Positions 1 through 7,924 of a stretch of 15,496 bases of DNA are shown here, in pieces; positions within the stretch are counted from its first letter, which is position 1; each line of letters opens with the position of its first letter. Source of the stretch: CAYFUR01 sp964346275 (GTDB taxonomy: Bacteria; Sumerlaeota; Sumerlaeia; SLMS01); NCBI GenBank assembly GCA_964346275.1, contig CAYFUR010000088.1, positions 1-15,496 on the forward strand, written 5' to 3'. The position numbers and the translations under genes are program-made. The notes beneath the pieces are model-generated. The model saw only the letters and a program-made list of their open reading frames with translations. It searched no databases and was not told where the DNA came from.

Positions 1-39
1 AAAGATAAGAAGAAATATAGAATTCTCGGCCGTTAAACC

Positions 40-1449
40 CTAGCGATAAAAGTCCCATGCTCCTGCCGCGGAGAACAGCGTGCCATGCTCGAGATAATAA
101 TACCATGTGCTCGCTTCCGCAATCTTCGAGGGTGTCTCCCGACTATAGAGCATCGTAAATCCGGCATCAGCCGTGCCCCCAATATGCAGATGATCAAAGG
201 TCGTTCCCGTGGGAGAGATGTCGATCACCTCGGATGTCCAGGTGCCGTCGGAAAAACGGAGCAACCGGATCGTATCGTGAGTGGCAGTGCGCGTGTGCAG
301 GCCGACTTTCAAATTTTCCATCCCGGTCATATCGAAGGATGCTGAAATGAGTTCCTCTCCATCCGCGTAATCGCAAAGTTCCGTGGCCTGCCAGTCTCCC
401 GACGAAGATCGCCAAACGTGGATGGGACACACTGTTCCACAACTCAATTCGCCCGTGTAGGCGTGATAGGCTCCCGAATCGTCGAACCAGCTCGCGTAGC
501 GGCCAGAGGGACCGGAAATTCCGAGGCCGTTATTGCCATCTACGCTACTCCAGGCGTCCAGCTCACCCCCATTTAAGTTGAGTACGACAATCTCGCTGGA
601 AGAACTCTCCGTGACGCTCAAATTCTCCACGGCTGATGGATAGCCCGCCAATGTTCCGCTCGTGAATTCCGAGTCGGAAATGTGCCACCAGGTGGCTTCG
701 TTCGAAAAACTGTTTCCAACGATAATGGCATCCACATTTTCCAGGCAAGATCCGCCGGCCGCCGCATTATCGGGAAGCGAGTTTGTCTCCTTCACAACTC
801 GGTTGCCTCCACCTTCAAACCAAATGAAGTAGTAGTTGTGATATCTCGTAAGGCCATCATATGGGTTCCCGTAGGATCCCTCGGTTTCCTTGAGAGTGAC
901 ATAAGAAAGAATGCCTGACGCATTACGAACCGGAAGACCCCGATAAATGTCTGTGAACGAGCCTGCGGCCCCCTGGAGGGTTGAATAATATGCATCGGTT
1001 CCATCAACGTCCCTGCCTGTGAAAGACGTTATATCGATGGAGCGGGAACCATTTCTCTCATAAATCTCGAGCTCTTCGCTCTTTCTGACACAGATATCAT
1101 CGTTAAGTCCGACGGTCACGTCTGTCAAATTCAGGGTCGCGCTCCCCGATTCAATAGAATTATCCCACGTTCCCTCGCCAACGCTGACCCGCATGGAACG
1201 ATCCTCATCGCGAATACCAAACTTGTCTATGGGGGTAATGTTGGAACTCGTCTGAAGAGGATACCCATAACCAGGCGTGCTGATCTCTTTGGACTGAATA
1301 ATAATAAAACCGGAAGAATCTGTATAGATATCGTCTGCATTACTGGTGAGGCTCGGTGGAAGGAGCTGGGGTCCCGTTTCCTGGCCGAGCGCATGACCCT
1401 GAAGCATCAGGAGGCAAAGGATTGTTAAGAAAAGAAACAATGTTTTCAT
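40..1449 (-). CDS. Secreted protein of unknown function
   Basis: A 469-residue protein that I do not recognise. The start is set at the ATG at 1449 (reading MKTLFLFLTILCLLML), because an AAGGA ribosome-binding site lies about 5 bases upstream and a Sec signal peptide follows directly. It has a Lys, a hydrophobic core of about 13 residues, and a likely cleavage near residue 23 (ALGQ). The frame is open upstream to a TTG at 1512, but that would bury the signal peptide. The mature part is rich in Ser, Thr, Gly, Asp and aromatic residues, with short strand-like segments and four or so cysteines. This suggests an extracytoplasmic beta-rich fold, perhaps a propeller, but I see no catalytic motif. 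There is no C-terminal anchor. The gene looks more AT-rich than the glycosyltransferase gene next to it. It is divergent from that gene, with about 400 bases between them. That it is a real exported protein is fairly sure; its function is unknown. Confidence 0.85.
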   Translation of the reverse strand: MKTLFLFLTILCLLMLQGHALGQETGPQLLPPSLTSNADDIYTDSSGFIIIQSKEISTPGYGYPLQTSSNITPIDKFGIRDEDRSMRVSVGEGTWDNSIESGSATLNLTDVTVGLNDDICVRKSEELEIYERNGSRSIDITSFTGRDVDGTDAYYSTLQGAAGSFTDIYRGLPVRNASGILSYVTLKETEGSYGNPYDGLTRYHNYYFIWFEGGGNRVVKETNSLPDNAAAGGSCLENVDAIIVGNSFSNEATWWHISDSEFTSGTLAGYPSAVENLSVTESSSSEIVVLNLNGGELDAWSSVDGNNGLGISGPSGRYASWFDDSGAYHAYTGELSCGTVCPIHVWRSSSGDWQATELCDYADGEELISASFDMTGMENLKVGLHTRTATHDTIRLLRFSDGTWTSEVIDISPTGTTFDHLHIGGTADAGFTMLYSRETPSKIAEASTWYYYLEHGTLFSAAGAWDFYR

Positions 1450-1848
1450 GGGTTCCTTCGCAAATTCGAGATATTTGATGACACGGCAGAAGGTGTAAAA
1501 GCGCAAGGTCAAAGGGCTCTGGAACCAAGGCTCGGAAACCGCTCTAATGACTGAATCCGGAAAATTCCGTATTTATACGGATTTCCCTGAAGATGTTGAG
1601 TGTGCTCTGAATGTCCGGTCGCTGGATGATCTTCTCTGTTTTGAAAATGGGGAATCTCTCGGGATGCCAATCGATCTGCAGCTTGTTCGCCCCGGATTCC
1701 TGGCGACTCATGTTGAGCTTAAGATGAGGCTTGGCCATCATGGCCCAATAAGAATTGCAATGGTCCCCTGGCCCGCCGGTAGGCTGTGAAGGCTGCTGGC
1801 CGCTGAAGCGGGCCGGCGGGAGACTCTTCACGCCGGGGGCGGATTAGG
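1450..1848. other. Divergent intergenic region, about 400 bases, with a weak 80-codon ORF
   Basis: This gap must hold the promoters of both flanking genes. On the plus strand an ATG at 1547 opens an 80-codon frame to 1789. Its composition is moderately protein-like (acidic first half), but it has no ribosome-binding site, and I do not count it as a gene. Close to the start of the glycosyltransferase gene, 8-base arms (1772-1779 and 1813-1820, CCCGCCGG/CCGGCGGG) could pair. A second pair, GTGAAG (1786-1791) with CTTCAC (1826-1831), interleaves with the first, so the two hairpins would exclude each other or form a pseudoknot. I see no known riboswitch. Confidence 0.4.
1471..1499 (-). promoter_or_regulatory. 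Candidate sigma70-type promoter for the secreted protein gene
   Basis: On the minus strand TTTACA (1494-1499) is followed, after 17 bases, by AAATAT (1471-1476). Transcription would start near 1464, leaving a leader of about 15 bases that just holds the ribosome-binding site before the ATG at 1449. The -35 box fits well and the -10 box poorly (three of six), so this is only a candidate. Confidence 0.25.
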
Positions 1849-3876
1849 TTGAGCGCCGAAGAAGAACATCCGCGCAAATCCACCAGCGAGGTCCAGTTCG
1901 GGCCGGACCGATTGCCGTTGGCCAAGGCGCTGGTGTTCACCGCCCTGGCCGCGATTCTGATCCGGTTTCTTTACTTCTTCGAGCACTCGGGCACGGCGGG
2001 CTTTGCGGTGCCGCTGCTCGATCAGAAATACTACCATCTCTTCGCCCAGGCCATTGCCGACGGTGAGGATCTGCGGCGCTTTGGCGGCTTTCGGCCGATC
2101 CTCTATCCGCTTTTCCTGTCCTTTTTCTATAAGACGCTGGGGGGCGCGGGGTCGATCGCGGCGGTTTTTGCCCAGCACGTTCTCGGCACAATCACCGCGC
2201 TCATGGCCGCGTCCATCGCATATATTCTTTCCAACCGGCGCGGGGTGGCGGCGCTCGCGGCGGGGCTGCTCTATGCGATGGCGGCGCCTCCGCTTTTCTA
2301 CGAGGGCGAGTTGCTGATCGCCACCATGATGGCATTCCTCTGTGCGGCCCAGCTTCTCCTGATCGCCATCGCGGCGCAGAAGCCCTGGAAAGCGGCGTGG
2401 CCGTGGTGGGCCGCGGCGGGCCTTGCGGCGGCGCTCGCGGCGCAGGCGCGGCCCAATATTCTGCTCTTCTTTCCTGTCTATGCGCTGGTGGGCGGCGTGG
2501 TTGCCTGGCGCAATCGCAGCCCGGGTCCGCTGGTGATTCTTGCGGCGCTCCCCGTGATTCTGGCGGTCCAGGCGGGCTTCGGGTTTGTGAACCAATGGCA
2601 ATCCGGCCGTTACCAATTCGTCACCAGCGCCGGCGGCATCAATTTCTATGTCGGCAACAACGCGCGGGCCGATGGCATGATTCCCCGCGCTGCTTTCTCC
2701 ACGACGTATAAAGGGGAATACCGCGATTCCATCGCGGCCTTTGCCGAGGTGGGATACCGCCGCGCCATGGCCGAGCGCGGCCGGGGCCCCTCCAGCGATC
2801 CCGGCGAAATCTCCAGATTCTGGTATCGGGAAACCTTTCGCGATATACAGGAGGATCCGGGCCGGTGGGCCGGGCTCATGCTCAAGAAAACGCTCCTCGT
2901 TCTCGGGAACTATGAAATTCCAAACGGCGAGTCGTTCACTTTCAGCGCGCGCGAGGAATCATGGCTGCTCAAGCTCTCTCCCGTCCGCTGGGCGTTGCTT
3001 CTGGCGCTGGTTCCCGCGGGTTTGTGGCTCGCCTGGCGGTCGGGCAATCGGCTGCTCCTCAGCTTTCTTCTGCTCTTTCTTTGTCTCTACGCGGCAAGCT
3101 TCATTCTGTTTTTCGTCAACTCGCGGTTTCGAATTCCGCTCTGGCCGGGGGCGTGCGTGCTGGCGGGGTGCGGCGTTTCGTATCTGGTGGAATTGGGGCG
3201 TGCAGCCCGCTGGTCCGAGTTTGTTAAGCCCGCCGCAGCTGGGGCGGTACTGGGGATTTTCTCATTGGCCCTGGCGGGCCTCGCCGGGGGAGAAGATTTC
3301 TCGCGCCCCTATTATTTCCGGTCACTGGCCAACTATGAAATCGGCCAGTACGACGCGGCAAAGGCCGACATCCTCAAGTCCATCGAGCTGAAACCGGCCA
3401 CGGGCGATATCGCCATGCACCACGGCAATGTCGAATTCCAGCGCGGCAATTACCAGGAGGCAATTTCCATCTATCAGCACGCCCTCGAGCTGGAGCCCGG
3501 CGAACCCCGCACCTTCAACAACATCGGCGCCGCCCACGAGGAACTCGGCCAGATGCAGGACGCCTATGAGGCTTACCTCGCGGCGCTCGACCTCGTTCCC
3601 GATCACCAGACGGCGCTGGTCAATGCCGCGCTTCTTGAGTTGCGGGCTGGATATACAGAGCGCGCGGCCGAGCACATCGACCGGGCAATGGAGGCGCCTT
3701 CCACCGGCTATGAAGAGGGCCTGCTCGCGGCCCGCGCCTTCCTCGCTTCCCAGCGCGGCGACAAAGAGAAGGCCAACGAGCTGCTTAACCAGGCGGCAGA
3801 GATCAACGAGGCCGCCACGGAACGATTCGTCGAGGATTACCGAAACAAAATCGAGCTTGTGATTTCATCCGACTGA
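1849..3876 (+). CDS. GT39-like membrane glycosyltransferase fused to C-terminal TPRs
   Basis: A 675-residue polytopic membrane protein. The N-terminal two thirds resemble GT-C glycosyltransferases of the PMT/ArnT type (GT39), which move a sugar from a polyprenyl-phosphate donor on the outer face of the inner membrane. The first hydrophobic segment (about 24-44) is followed by a loop with Asp58 (LLDQKYYHLF), placed like the catalytic Asp of these enzymes, then by several hydrophobic helices up to about 240. A large hydrophilic loop follows and begins with GGINFYVGNN (262-271), a block I recall from similar TPR-bearing glycosyltransferases. Further hydrophobic helices lie at about 370-475. Residues 488-655 are four to five TPR units that would bind a partner. 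The start is a TTG, since the frame has a stop at 1804-1806 and no ATG until about residue 118; a GGGGGCGGA stretch just upstream can serve as ribosome-binding site. Donor and acceptor are unknown. The gene ends 5 bases from a convergent gene. Confidence 0.85.
   Translation: MSAEEEHPRKSTSEVQFGPDRLPLAKALVFTALAAILIRFLYFFEHSGTAGFAVPLLDQKYYHLFAQAIADGEDLRRFGGFRPILYPLFLSFFYKTLGGAGSIAAVFAQHVLGTITALMAASIAYILSNRRGVAALAAGLLYAMAAPPLFYEGELLIATMMAFLCAAQLLLIAIAAQKPWKAAWPWWAAAGLAAALAAQARPNILLFFPVYALVGGVVAWRNRSPGPLVILAALPVILAVQAGFGFVNQWQSGRYQFVTSAGGINFYVGNNARADGMIPRAAFSTTYKGEYRDSIAAFAEVGYRRAMAERGRGPSSDPGEISRFWYRETFRDIQEDPGRWAGLMLKKTLLVLGNYEIPNGESFTFSAREESWLLKLSPVRWALLLALVPAGLWLAWRSGNRLLLSFLLLFLCLYAASFILFFVNSRFRIPLWPGACVLAGCGVSYLVELGRAARWSEFVKPAAAGAVLGIFSLALAGLAGGEDFSRPYYFRSLANYEIGQYDAAKADILKSIELKPATGDIAMHHGNVEFQRGNYQEAISIYQHALELEPGEPRTFNNIGAAHEELGQMQDAYEAYLAALDLVPDHQTALVNAALLELRAGYTERAAEHIDRAMEAPSTGYEEGLLAARAFLASQRGDKEKANELLNQAAEINEAATERFVEDYRNKIELVISSD
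3310..3813 (+). repeat. TPR array at the C-terminus of the glycosyltransferase
   Basis: Residues about 488-655 show repeated 34-residue helix pairs with the usual pattern of small, aromatic and Pro positions: YEIGQYDAAKADI, FQRGNYQEAISIY, EELGQMQDAYEAY, and further weaker units. They follow directly after the last membrane helix and probably lie on the periplasmic side, although the topology is inferred. Confidence 0.8.
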
Positions 3877-3881
3877 TTCTC

Positions 3882-4217
3882 TCAGTTGATCGGGCCGTCG
3901 CGCCATGGTTTGCGGCCCGTCTGGGCGGCATCGAATTCCTCCAGCGCATCCGCGATGCGGCGCTGGATTCCCTCGAGCGTCAGGTTGGGCAAATCAAGCT
4001 GCAAGTCGACGCTCACCTCCGACAACTCCACCGTTTTTCGCCCGACGGTGGCCGGATCAAGGCCGTACTCCTCGAGCCAGCGCAACACCGCATCCGCGCT
4101 GACGCCGTAATAACCGGCGACATGGTGGGCATTCGGAAACTTGTATTTCCCGTCCGGCGTGATGCCGAGATAGTAGAAGCCAAACAGTTCGTCGCGGGGT
4201 GGTCGCCGATCATTCAT
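3882..4217 (-). CDS. Small cytoplasmic protein, possible HTH-like segment
   Basis: A 111-residue soluble protein with no signal peptide or membrane segment. I recognise no named family. Residues about 29-52 (HHVAGYYGVSADAVLRWLEE) read like two helices joined by a tight turn, as in a helix-turn-helix or a small peptide-binding unit, and the segment after it (about 62-95, DLQLDLPNLTLEGIQRRIAD) is amphipathic. The N-terminus is basic (MNDRRPPRDE). The start is the ATG at 4217; I see only a weak ribosome-binding site, so the exact start is less certain. The gene faces the glycosyltransferase gene tail to tail with 5 bases between stops and no terminator-like hairpin, so the two transcripts should overlap. 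The even codon use and protein-like composition support a real gene. A regulator or adaptor role is a guess. Confidence 0.65.
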   Translation of the reverse strand: MNDRRPPRDELFGFYYLGITPDGKYKFPNAHHVAGYYGVSADAVLRWLEEYGLDPATVGRKTVELSEVSVDLQLDLPNLTLEGIQRRIADALEEFDAAQTGRKPWRDGPIN

Positions 4218-4509
4218 GGCCAGAGCGTCGCGGAATCAGGCGGCCTTGGCAATGAGGGAATGCCGTGCGCCCCCGGGGTCTCTTTCACAGCCGTATAGAC
4301 GCTTCCCCGGAGAGGGCGGGCCGGCTGGAGCCTTACCCCTTCCGAGGCGCCACTGAAGCCTTCCTTCGGGCCGATAACCCGCTTGACCTTTTGCAGGCCG
4401 AAACATATTTAACAGACTATCGAAAATGTGTGGTCGAGGGCAGGGCGAACTGCATGGTCCCCAAACTTCTTCCCGAGCGCCTCGAATCGCTCGAGAGACA
4501 GGATCGATT
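4218..4509. other. Divergent intergenic region upstream of the subtilase gene
   Basis: About 290 bases between divergent genes. On the plus strand a GTG at 4265, preceded by GAGGG six bases upstream, opens an 82-codon frame. Its TGA (4511-4513) overlaps the ATG of the subtilase gene in an ATGA arrangement. The predicted peptide is Arg- and Leu-rich, resembles nothing I know, and overlaps the best promoter candidate, so I do not call it a gene. A 6-base hairpin (CGAGCG 4474-4479, CGCTCG 4488-4493) sits just before the ribosome-binding site of the subtilase gene. Confidence 0.35.
4383..4411 (+). promoter_or_regulatory. Candidate promoter of the subtilase gene
   Basis: TTGACC (4383-4388) is a strong -35 match. 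The -10 box would be TATTTA (4406-4411) at 17 bases or CATATT (4404-4409) at 15 bases; neither is good. The surrounding stretch is distinctly AT-rich compared with its flanks. Transcription would start near 4418, giving a leader of roughly 90 bases. Confidence 0.3.
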
Positions 4510-7500
4510 ATGAGCCGATTGTCCGTTTTGCCCTCTCTCCTCTCCGCCGGAGTTTTCACCCTGTCCGCGTTGGCAACAGCATCCGCGGGTGATTCGTTTC
4601 AAAGGATTTACGATGACTCCGCCGCTCTGGAAGCCCTGCAAAAGTCCAGCCCCGCGGACTCGATGGCCCTGAAAAAGCTCGATTCGACCCTGCTTTGGCT
4701 CCATCACGAGGGGCGCGGCCTGGCGGCGCTCGATGTGGGCCAGGTCTGGCTGGAAAGCGGCACTCCCTTTCCCGAGATGTTTCAGAGCCGGAGCGGCCAC
4801 GCCATCGCGGATATCACCGTCGTGGGAGACGCGGAGGCCGCCGCCAAACAACTCGGCGCGATTTCCGGCGTTCAGATCACCGGCGTCGCCGAAACGCCCG
4901 CTTATGGAGTCATCTCCGCGGCCGTGCCTTCGGATAAACTGCTCGAAGTGGCGCGCCCCTCCGAGGTGCGTTCTGTCGCCGCCTCGCAGGCGGCAACCGG
5001 GCGTGCGCCCGCGGGCAAATTGGCATCAAGAGGCGCCGCGGACAATCAGGCGGAGACGGGCCTGAATATCGATCATGTGAACGAGCTGTTTTTCGGGACG
5101 ATTACCGGCGATGGGATCGACGTCGGCACGCTCTCGGACTCGGCGGACACGCGTGACGCTCTCGGCGGGGACGGAATATCGGGATTTGCCGAATCCCAGG
5201 CGACCGGGGACTTGCCGCCCGACGACCGGCTGCTTCTTATCCAGGACAGCGCCGGAGAGTCAGACGAGGGCCGCGCTATGATGGAGCATATCTATGATTT
5301 GGCTCCCGGGGTGGACACGTTTGGATTCGCCACGGCTTTTGGTGGAAAAGCGAATTTCGCGAATAACATCGCCAATCTGGCGATCAGCGGGATGGACATT
5401 ATCAACGATGACGTCGTTTACTTCTCGGAACCAATCTATCAGGACGGCGTGATTGCCCAGGCGGTGATTGATTATGTCGATGACGGGGGAATCTATTTCT
5501 CACTGAATCATAATTATGCAAACCTCTCCCGTGAAGTTGTCTGGAATGATACGGACAATGATAGTCTCCACGATTTTGCCACGGGCCCCGTTGATGAATT
5601 AATCGGGATCAGCCTGGCGGCGAATTCCGAGGTCACGATCGGCCTTCAATGGACCGAACCATGGGCCAATGCCCAGACCGATCTGGAAATCGATGTTTAC
5701 GATAACGCGGGAAACACAGTCCTTTTCTCTTCCAACGATGCCAATGTGGGAGGGAACCCGGTGGATTTGGTAACAATCAACTCCGGCGCGGGCGGCGCGG
5801 GCGGATTTCTGGCGATTCGTTATAATGCGGGATCCGTCCCCACGGGTTTAACCGCCAAGCTCGTTGCCTATGACAACGGGGCGAGCCGTTTCACCTTCGA
5901 TGAATACCCAGGGTTGGCTGCGGGTACACTCACCCCTCATGCGGGAACCCCGAAGTCTATTGCGATTGGCGCAGCACCTTTCTTTGCCATCGGAACGGCC
6001 GAAACATTCAGTGGCCGCGGCCCGTTCCGGCAATTCTTCGATTCCTCGGGGAACGCTCTCGACGATAATTCCACAATGCTCAAGCCGGACTTTCTGAGTA
6101 TCGACAATTGCAATACAACATTCTTCGGACAGGATATACCCCAGGACGCGGATACCTTCCCCAATTTCTCCGGAACGTCCGCGGCGACGCCTAATGCCGC
6201 CGCCGTGGGCGCCTTGATGCTCGATGCCGCCGGCGGACCGGGCACAATCAACCAGGATTCCATGCGCCGTTACCTCAGGCAGGCTTCTGTCGATATTGCC
6301 CCCGCTTTGCACGATATTGTGAACGGTTTTGGCCGTATAGACGCCGTGGGTGCCGTCTCTGCGGCCCGCGGGCCGTTTAATAATAATATCACACCGGTCT
6401 ATATCAATCCTCTTGGCGACTTCAGCTTCGAGAGCACATTGGATTCCAGCCTGGAGCGAGAGAATGTGGTCTTCGCGATGGCAACCGCGGGAGTTGGTCA
6501 AGCCTCCCTCACGGAAACAGGTCCCGCGGATATGATGCTGCTCATATTCGATGGCGATTTTCCCCGGGGAATCGATTACGACTCGGGGCCCGACGACGAT
6601 CCCCTGGTCGAAGAACCTCTTGGCGCAGGCGCACTTTACAATATCCAGGTGCAGGGCGAAGAGTTGTTTGGCACGGATGAGGATTATTCCCTGACGTTCG
6701 ATGGTCCCGAGCAGGATATGAAGCGGCTCTTTCCAGGAAATGAGGGGGATGCGGTTGAGATATATAGCATGACAAGCGAAAGGGATATCAAGTTCTATAA
6801 CTTCACGGGGCCGCAGGATATTCAGGGAAATTTGAATATCACATGCACTTCCAATGATTTTAATCCGATCATGCTGCTTTTTGAAACGGATGGCACGGAG
6901 ATTCAACGCAGTATTGACGAAGCAGGCGGTGCTGCCACCTTTCAGGACTTATTAACTCTCACCAATCCCAATCCCGGGGAAGGACTGGTCGTTCTCGTCG
7001 CGGCGGAGGACTATGTGGATTTCGGGGAATACACTCTGACCGTTGATTTCGATACCCTCGGGCAGCCCTCTGTTCTCCGTGACATCGATATCGTTGATGC
7101 GGCGGTCCGCCCCAATCCGGTTACCGGGGAAGTGTCTCTTCTCAGTGGTGCCCTGGACATTGGCGATGCGTGGCATGCGCTCTGGGTCCCGCAAACCGAA
7201 TCCGTGGACGTGGAAAGCCGGGCCACCAGTGTGGATACAGAAGAAATCACTGGAGGAATATACTCTCCTATTGGCAATAACCTGGGCTTCGACGGCCCCG
7301 CCGGTATTGTCAACGTGAATGATGTTGTTGTGGATGATAACCAGCAACATGTCTACCGTACTTTTTCCTTCAGCGATCCCACAAAGACCCAGGCCACCCT
7401 GTTTACCCTCAACATATTTACGGAACCTTCCGCCCCGATGAACACGGCGGAAGAAATCACATTGGATGACTTGAGCCTCTCCTCCGTCTCAGGAGAGATT

Positions 7501-7914
7501 TCCGCGGGCCTGAACATAATAGGCGAGAATGATTACTTCGTCTTCACGGCCCCTTCCAACGCGGCGGGCGATGCGAAGATTACAATGGATACATCCGTGG
7601 GGATACTCGATGGAGCCGTAAAGTTCTACGATGCCGCCGGCAATCTTCTGGAAGAGCTTGATGATGGCGGCCTCCAGGTGCCCGAGACGATCAACTACAA
7701 CGGCATCGTCGCGGGTGAAACGTACTACATCCTCTGCCATGGCTCTGATGCCGCGCCGCTCGACCGAACCGATAACAACCGGCGCGGTTCCTATGCAATC
7801 CGCGTGGAACTTTCTACTACTCCCCCGAATCCAAGTGATGGCGATCGATGGTTCATTGGCCAGCCAGGAATTGCGCAGAGAGAGGACAGGGATCTCTCTC
7901 TGCTCCATCATTAA
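4510..7914 (+). CDS. Secreted S8-like subtilase with Glu in place of the catalytic His, PPC-like C-terminus
   Basis: 1134 residues. The ATG at 4510 is chosen because CAGGA lies about 8 bases upstream and a signal peptide follows (MSRLSVLPSLLSAGVF, cleavage near ASAG, residues 24-27). An upstream ATG at 4426 lacks both. A propeptide-like region (to about 190) precedes the subtilase core. Asp210 sits in VGTLSDSAD. The helix that should carry His reads DEGRAMMEHIYDLAPG, with Glu253 at the His position. Asn335 (LNHNYANLS) is the likely oxyanion residue. Ser557 is in FSGTSAATPNAAA. A beta-rich insert (about 345-475) separates Asn335 from Ser557. I recall the DEGRAM helix and the following FATAFGG block from an uncommon S8 subgroup in bacteria. 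After the core (about 620) come PPC-like beta domains at about 625-735, 740-850 and 985-1101. It should be exported; activity is uncertain because the triad is Asp-Glu-Ser, closer to sedolisins. It stands alone on its strand. Confidence 0.9.
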   Translation: MSRLSVLPSLLSAGVFTLSALATASAGDSFQRIYDDSAALEALQKSSPADSMALKKLDSTLLWLHHEGRGLAALDVGQVWLESGTPFPEMFQSRSGHAIADITVVGDAEAAAKQLGAISGVQITGVAETPAYGVISAAVPSDKLLEVARPSEVRSVAASQAATGRAPAGKLASRGAADNQAETGLNIDHVNELFFGTITGDGIDVGTLSDSADTRDALGGDGISGFAESQATGDLPPDDRLLLIQDSAGESDEGRAMMEHIYDLAPGVDTFGFATAFGGKANFANNIANLAISGMDIINDDVVYFSEPIYQDGVIAQAVIDYVDDGGIYFSLNHNYANLSREVVWNDTDNDSLHDFATGPVDELIGISLAANSEVTIGLQWTEPWANAQTDLEIDVYDNAGNTVLFSSNDANVGGNPVDLVTINSGAGGAGGFLAIRYNAGSVPTGLTAKLVAYDNGASRFTFDEYPGLAAGTLTPHAGTPKSIAIGAAPFFAIGTAETFSGRGPFRQFFDSSGNALDDNSTMLKPDFLSIDNCNTTFFGQDIPQDADTFPNFSGTSAATPNAAAVGALMLDAAGGPGTINQDSMRRYLRQASVDIAPALHDIVNGFGRIDAVGAVSAARGPFNNNITPVYINPLGDFSFESTLDSSLERENVVFAMATAGVGQASLTETGPADMMLLIFDGDFPRGIDYDSGPDDDPLVEEPLGAGALYNIQVQGEELFGTDEDYSLTFDGPEQDMKRLFPGNEGDAVEIYSMTSERDIKFYNFTGPQDIQGNLNITCTSNDFNPIMLLFETDGTEIQRSIDEAGGAATFQDLLTLTNPNPGEGLVVLVAAEDYVDFGEYTLTVDFDTLGQPSVLRDIDIVDAAVRPNPVTGEVSLLSGALDIGDAWHALWVPQTESVDVESRATSVDTEEITGGIYSPIGNNLGFDGPAGIVNVNDVVVDDNQQHVYRTFSFSDPTKTQATLFTLNIFTEPSAPMNTAEEITLDDLSLSSVSGEISAGLNIIGENDYFVFTAPSNAAGDAKITMDTSVGILDGAVKFYDAAGNLLEELDDGGLQVPETINYNGIVAGETYYILCHGSDAAPLDRTDNNRRGSYAIRVELSTTPPNPSDGDRWFIGQPGIAQREDRDLSLLHH
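7876..7902 (+). repeat. Perfect 9-base hairpin at the end of the subtilase coding region
   Basis: CAGAGAGAG (7876-7884) and CTCTCTCTG (7894-7902) are exact reverse complements around a 9-base loop, ten bases before the stop codon. There is no T-run after it, so it is not a terminator by itself. It lies just before the GC-rich terminator hairpin, and the two could act together in transcript termination or 3'-end protection. Confidence 0.5.
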
Positions 7915-7924
7915 ACAACATGCC

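Noticed and set aside
1450..1512. TTG start at 1512 for the first secreted protein
   Set aside because: It would place 21 residues before a textbook signal peptide; the ATG at 1449 has a ribosome-binding site.
1828..2616. 262-codon minus-strand frame antisense to the glycosyltransferase
   Set aside because: The peptide is dominated by Arg, Gly, Glu and Pro, typical of an antisense shadow in GC-rich DNA; the plus-strand frame has clear membrane segments and family motifs.
4426..4509. ATG at 4426 as start of the subtilase
   Set aside because: It has no ribosome-binding site and puts 28 charged residues ahead of the signal peptide.
5848..6906. 352-codon minus-strand frame inside the subtilase gene
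   Set aside because: It lies opposite the catalytic Ser region and the first PPC-like domains, shows no domain, and has no ribosome-binding site.
4510..7914. Calling the subtilase a true sedolisin (S53)
   Set aside because: The Asp210 motif and the SGTSAATP context are of S8 type, and the second acidic residue of the sedolisin helix is missing; S8-like is the safer label.
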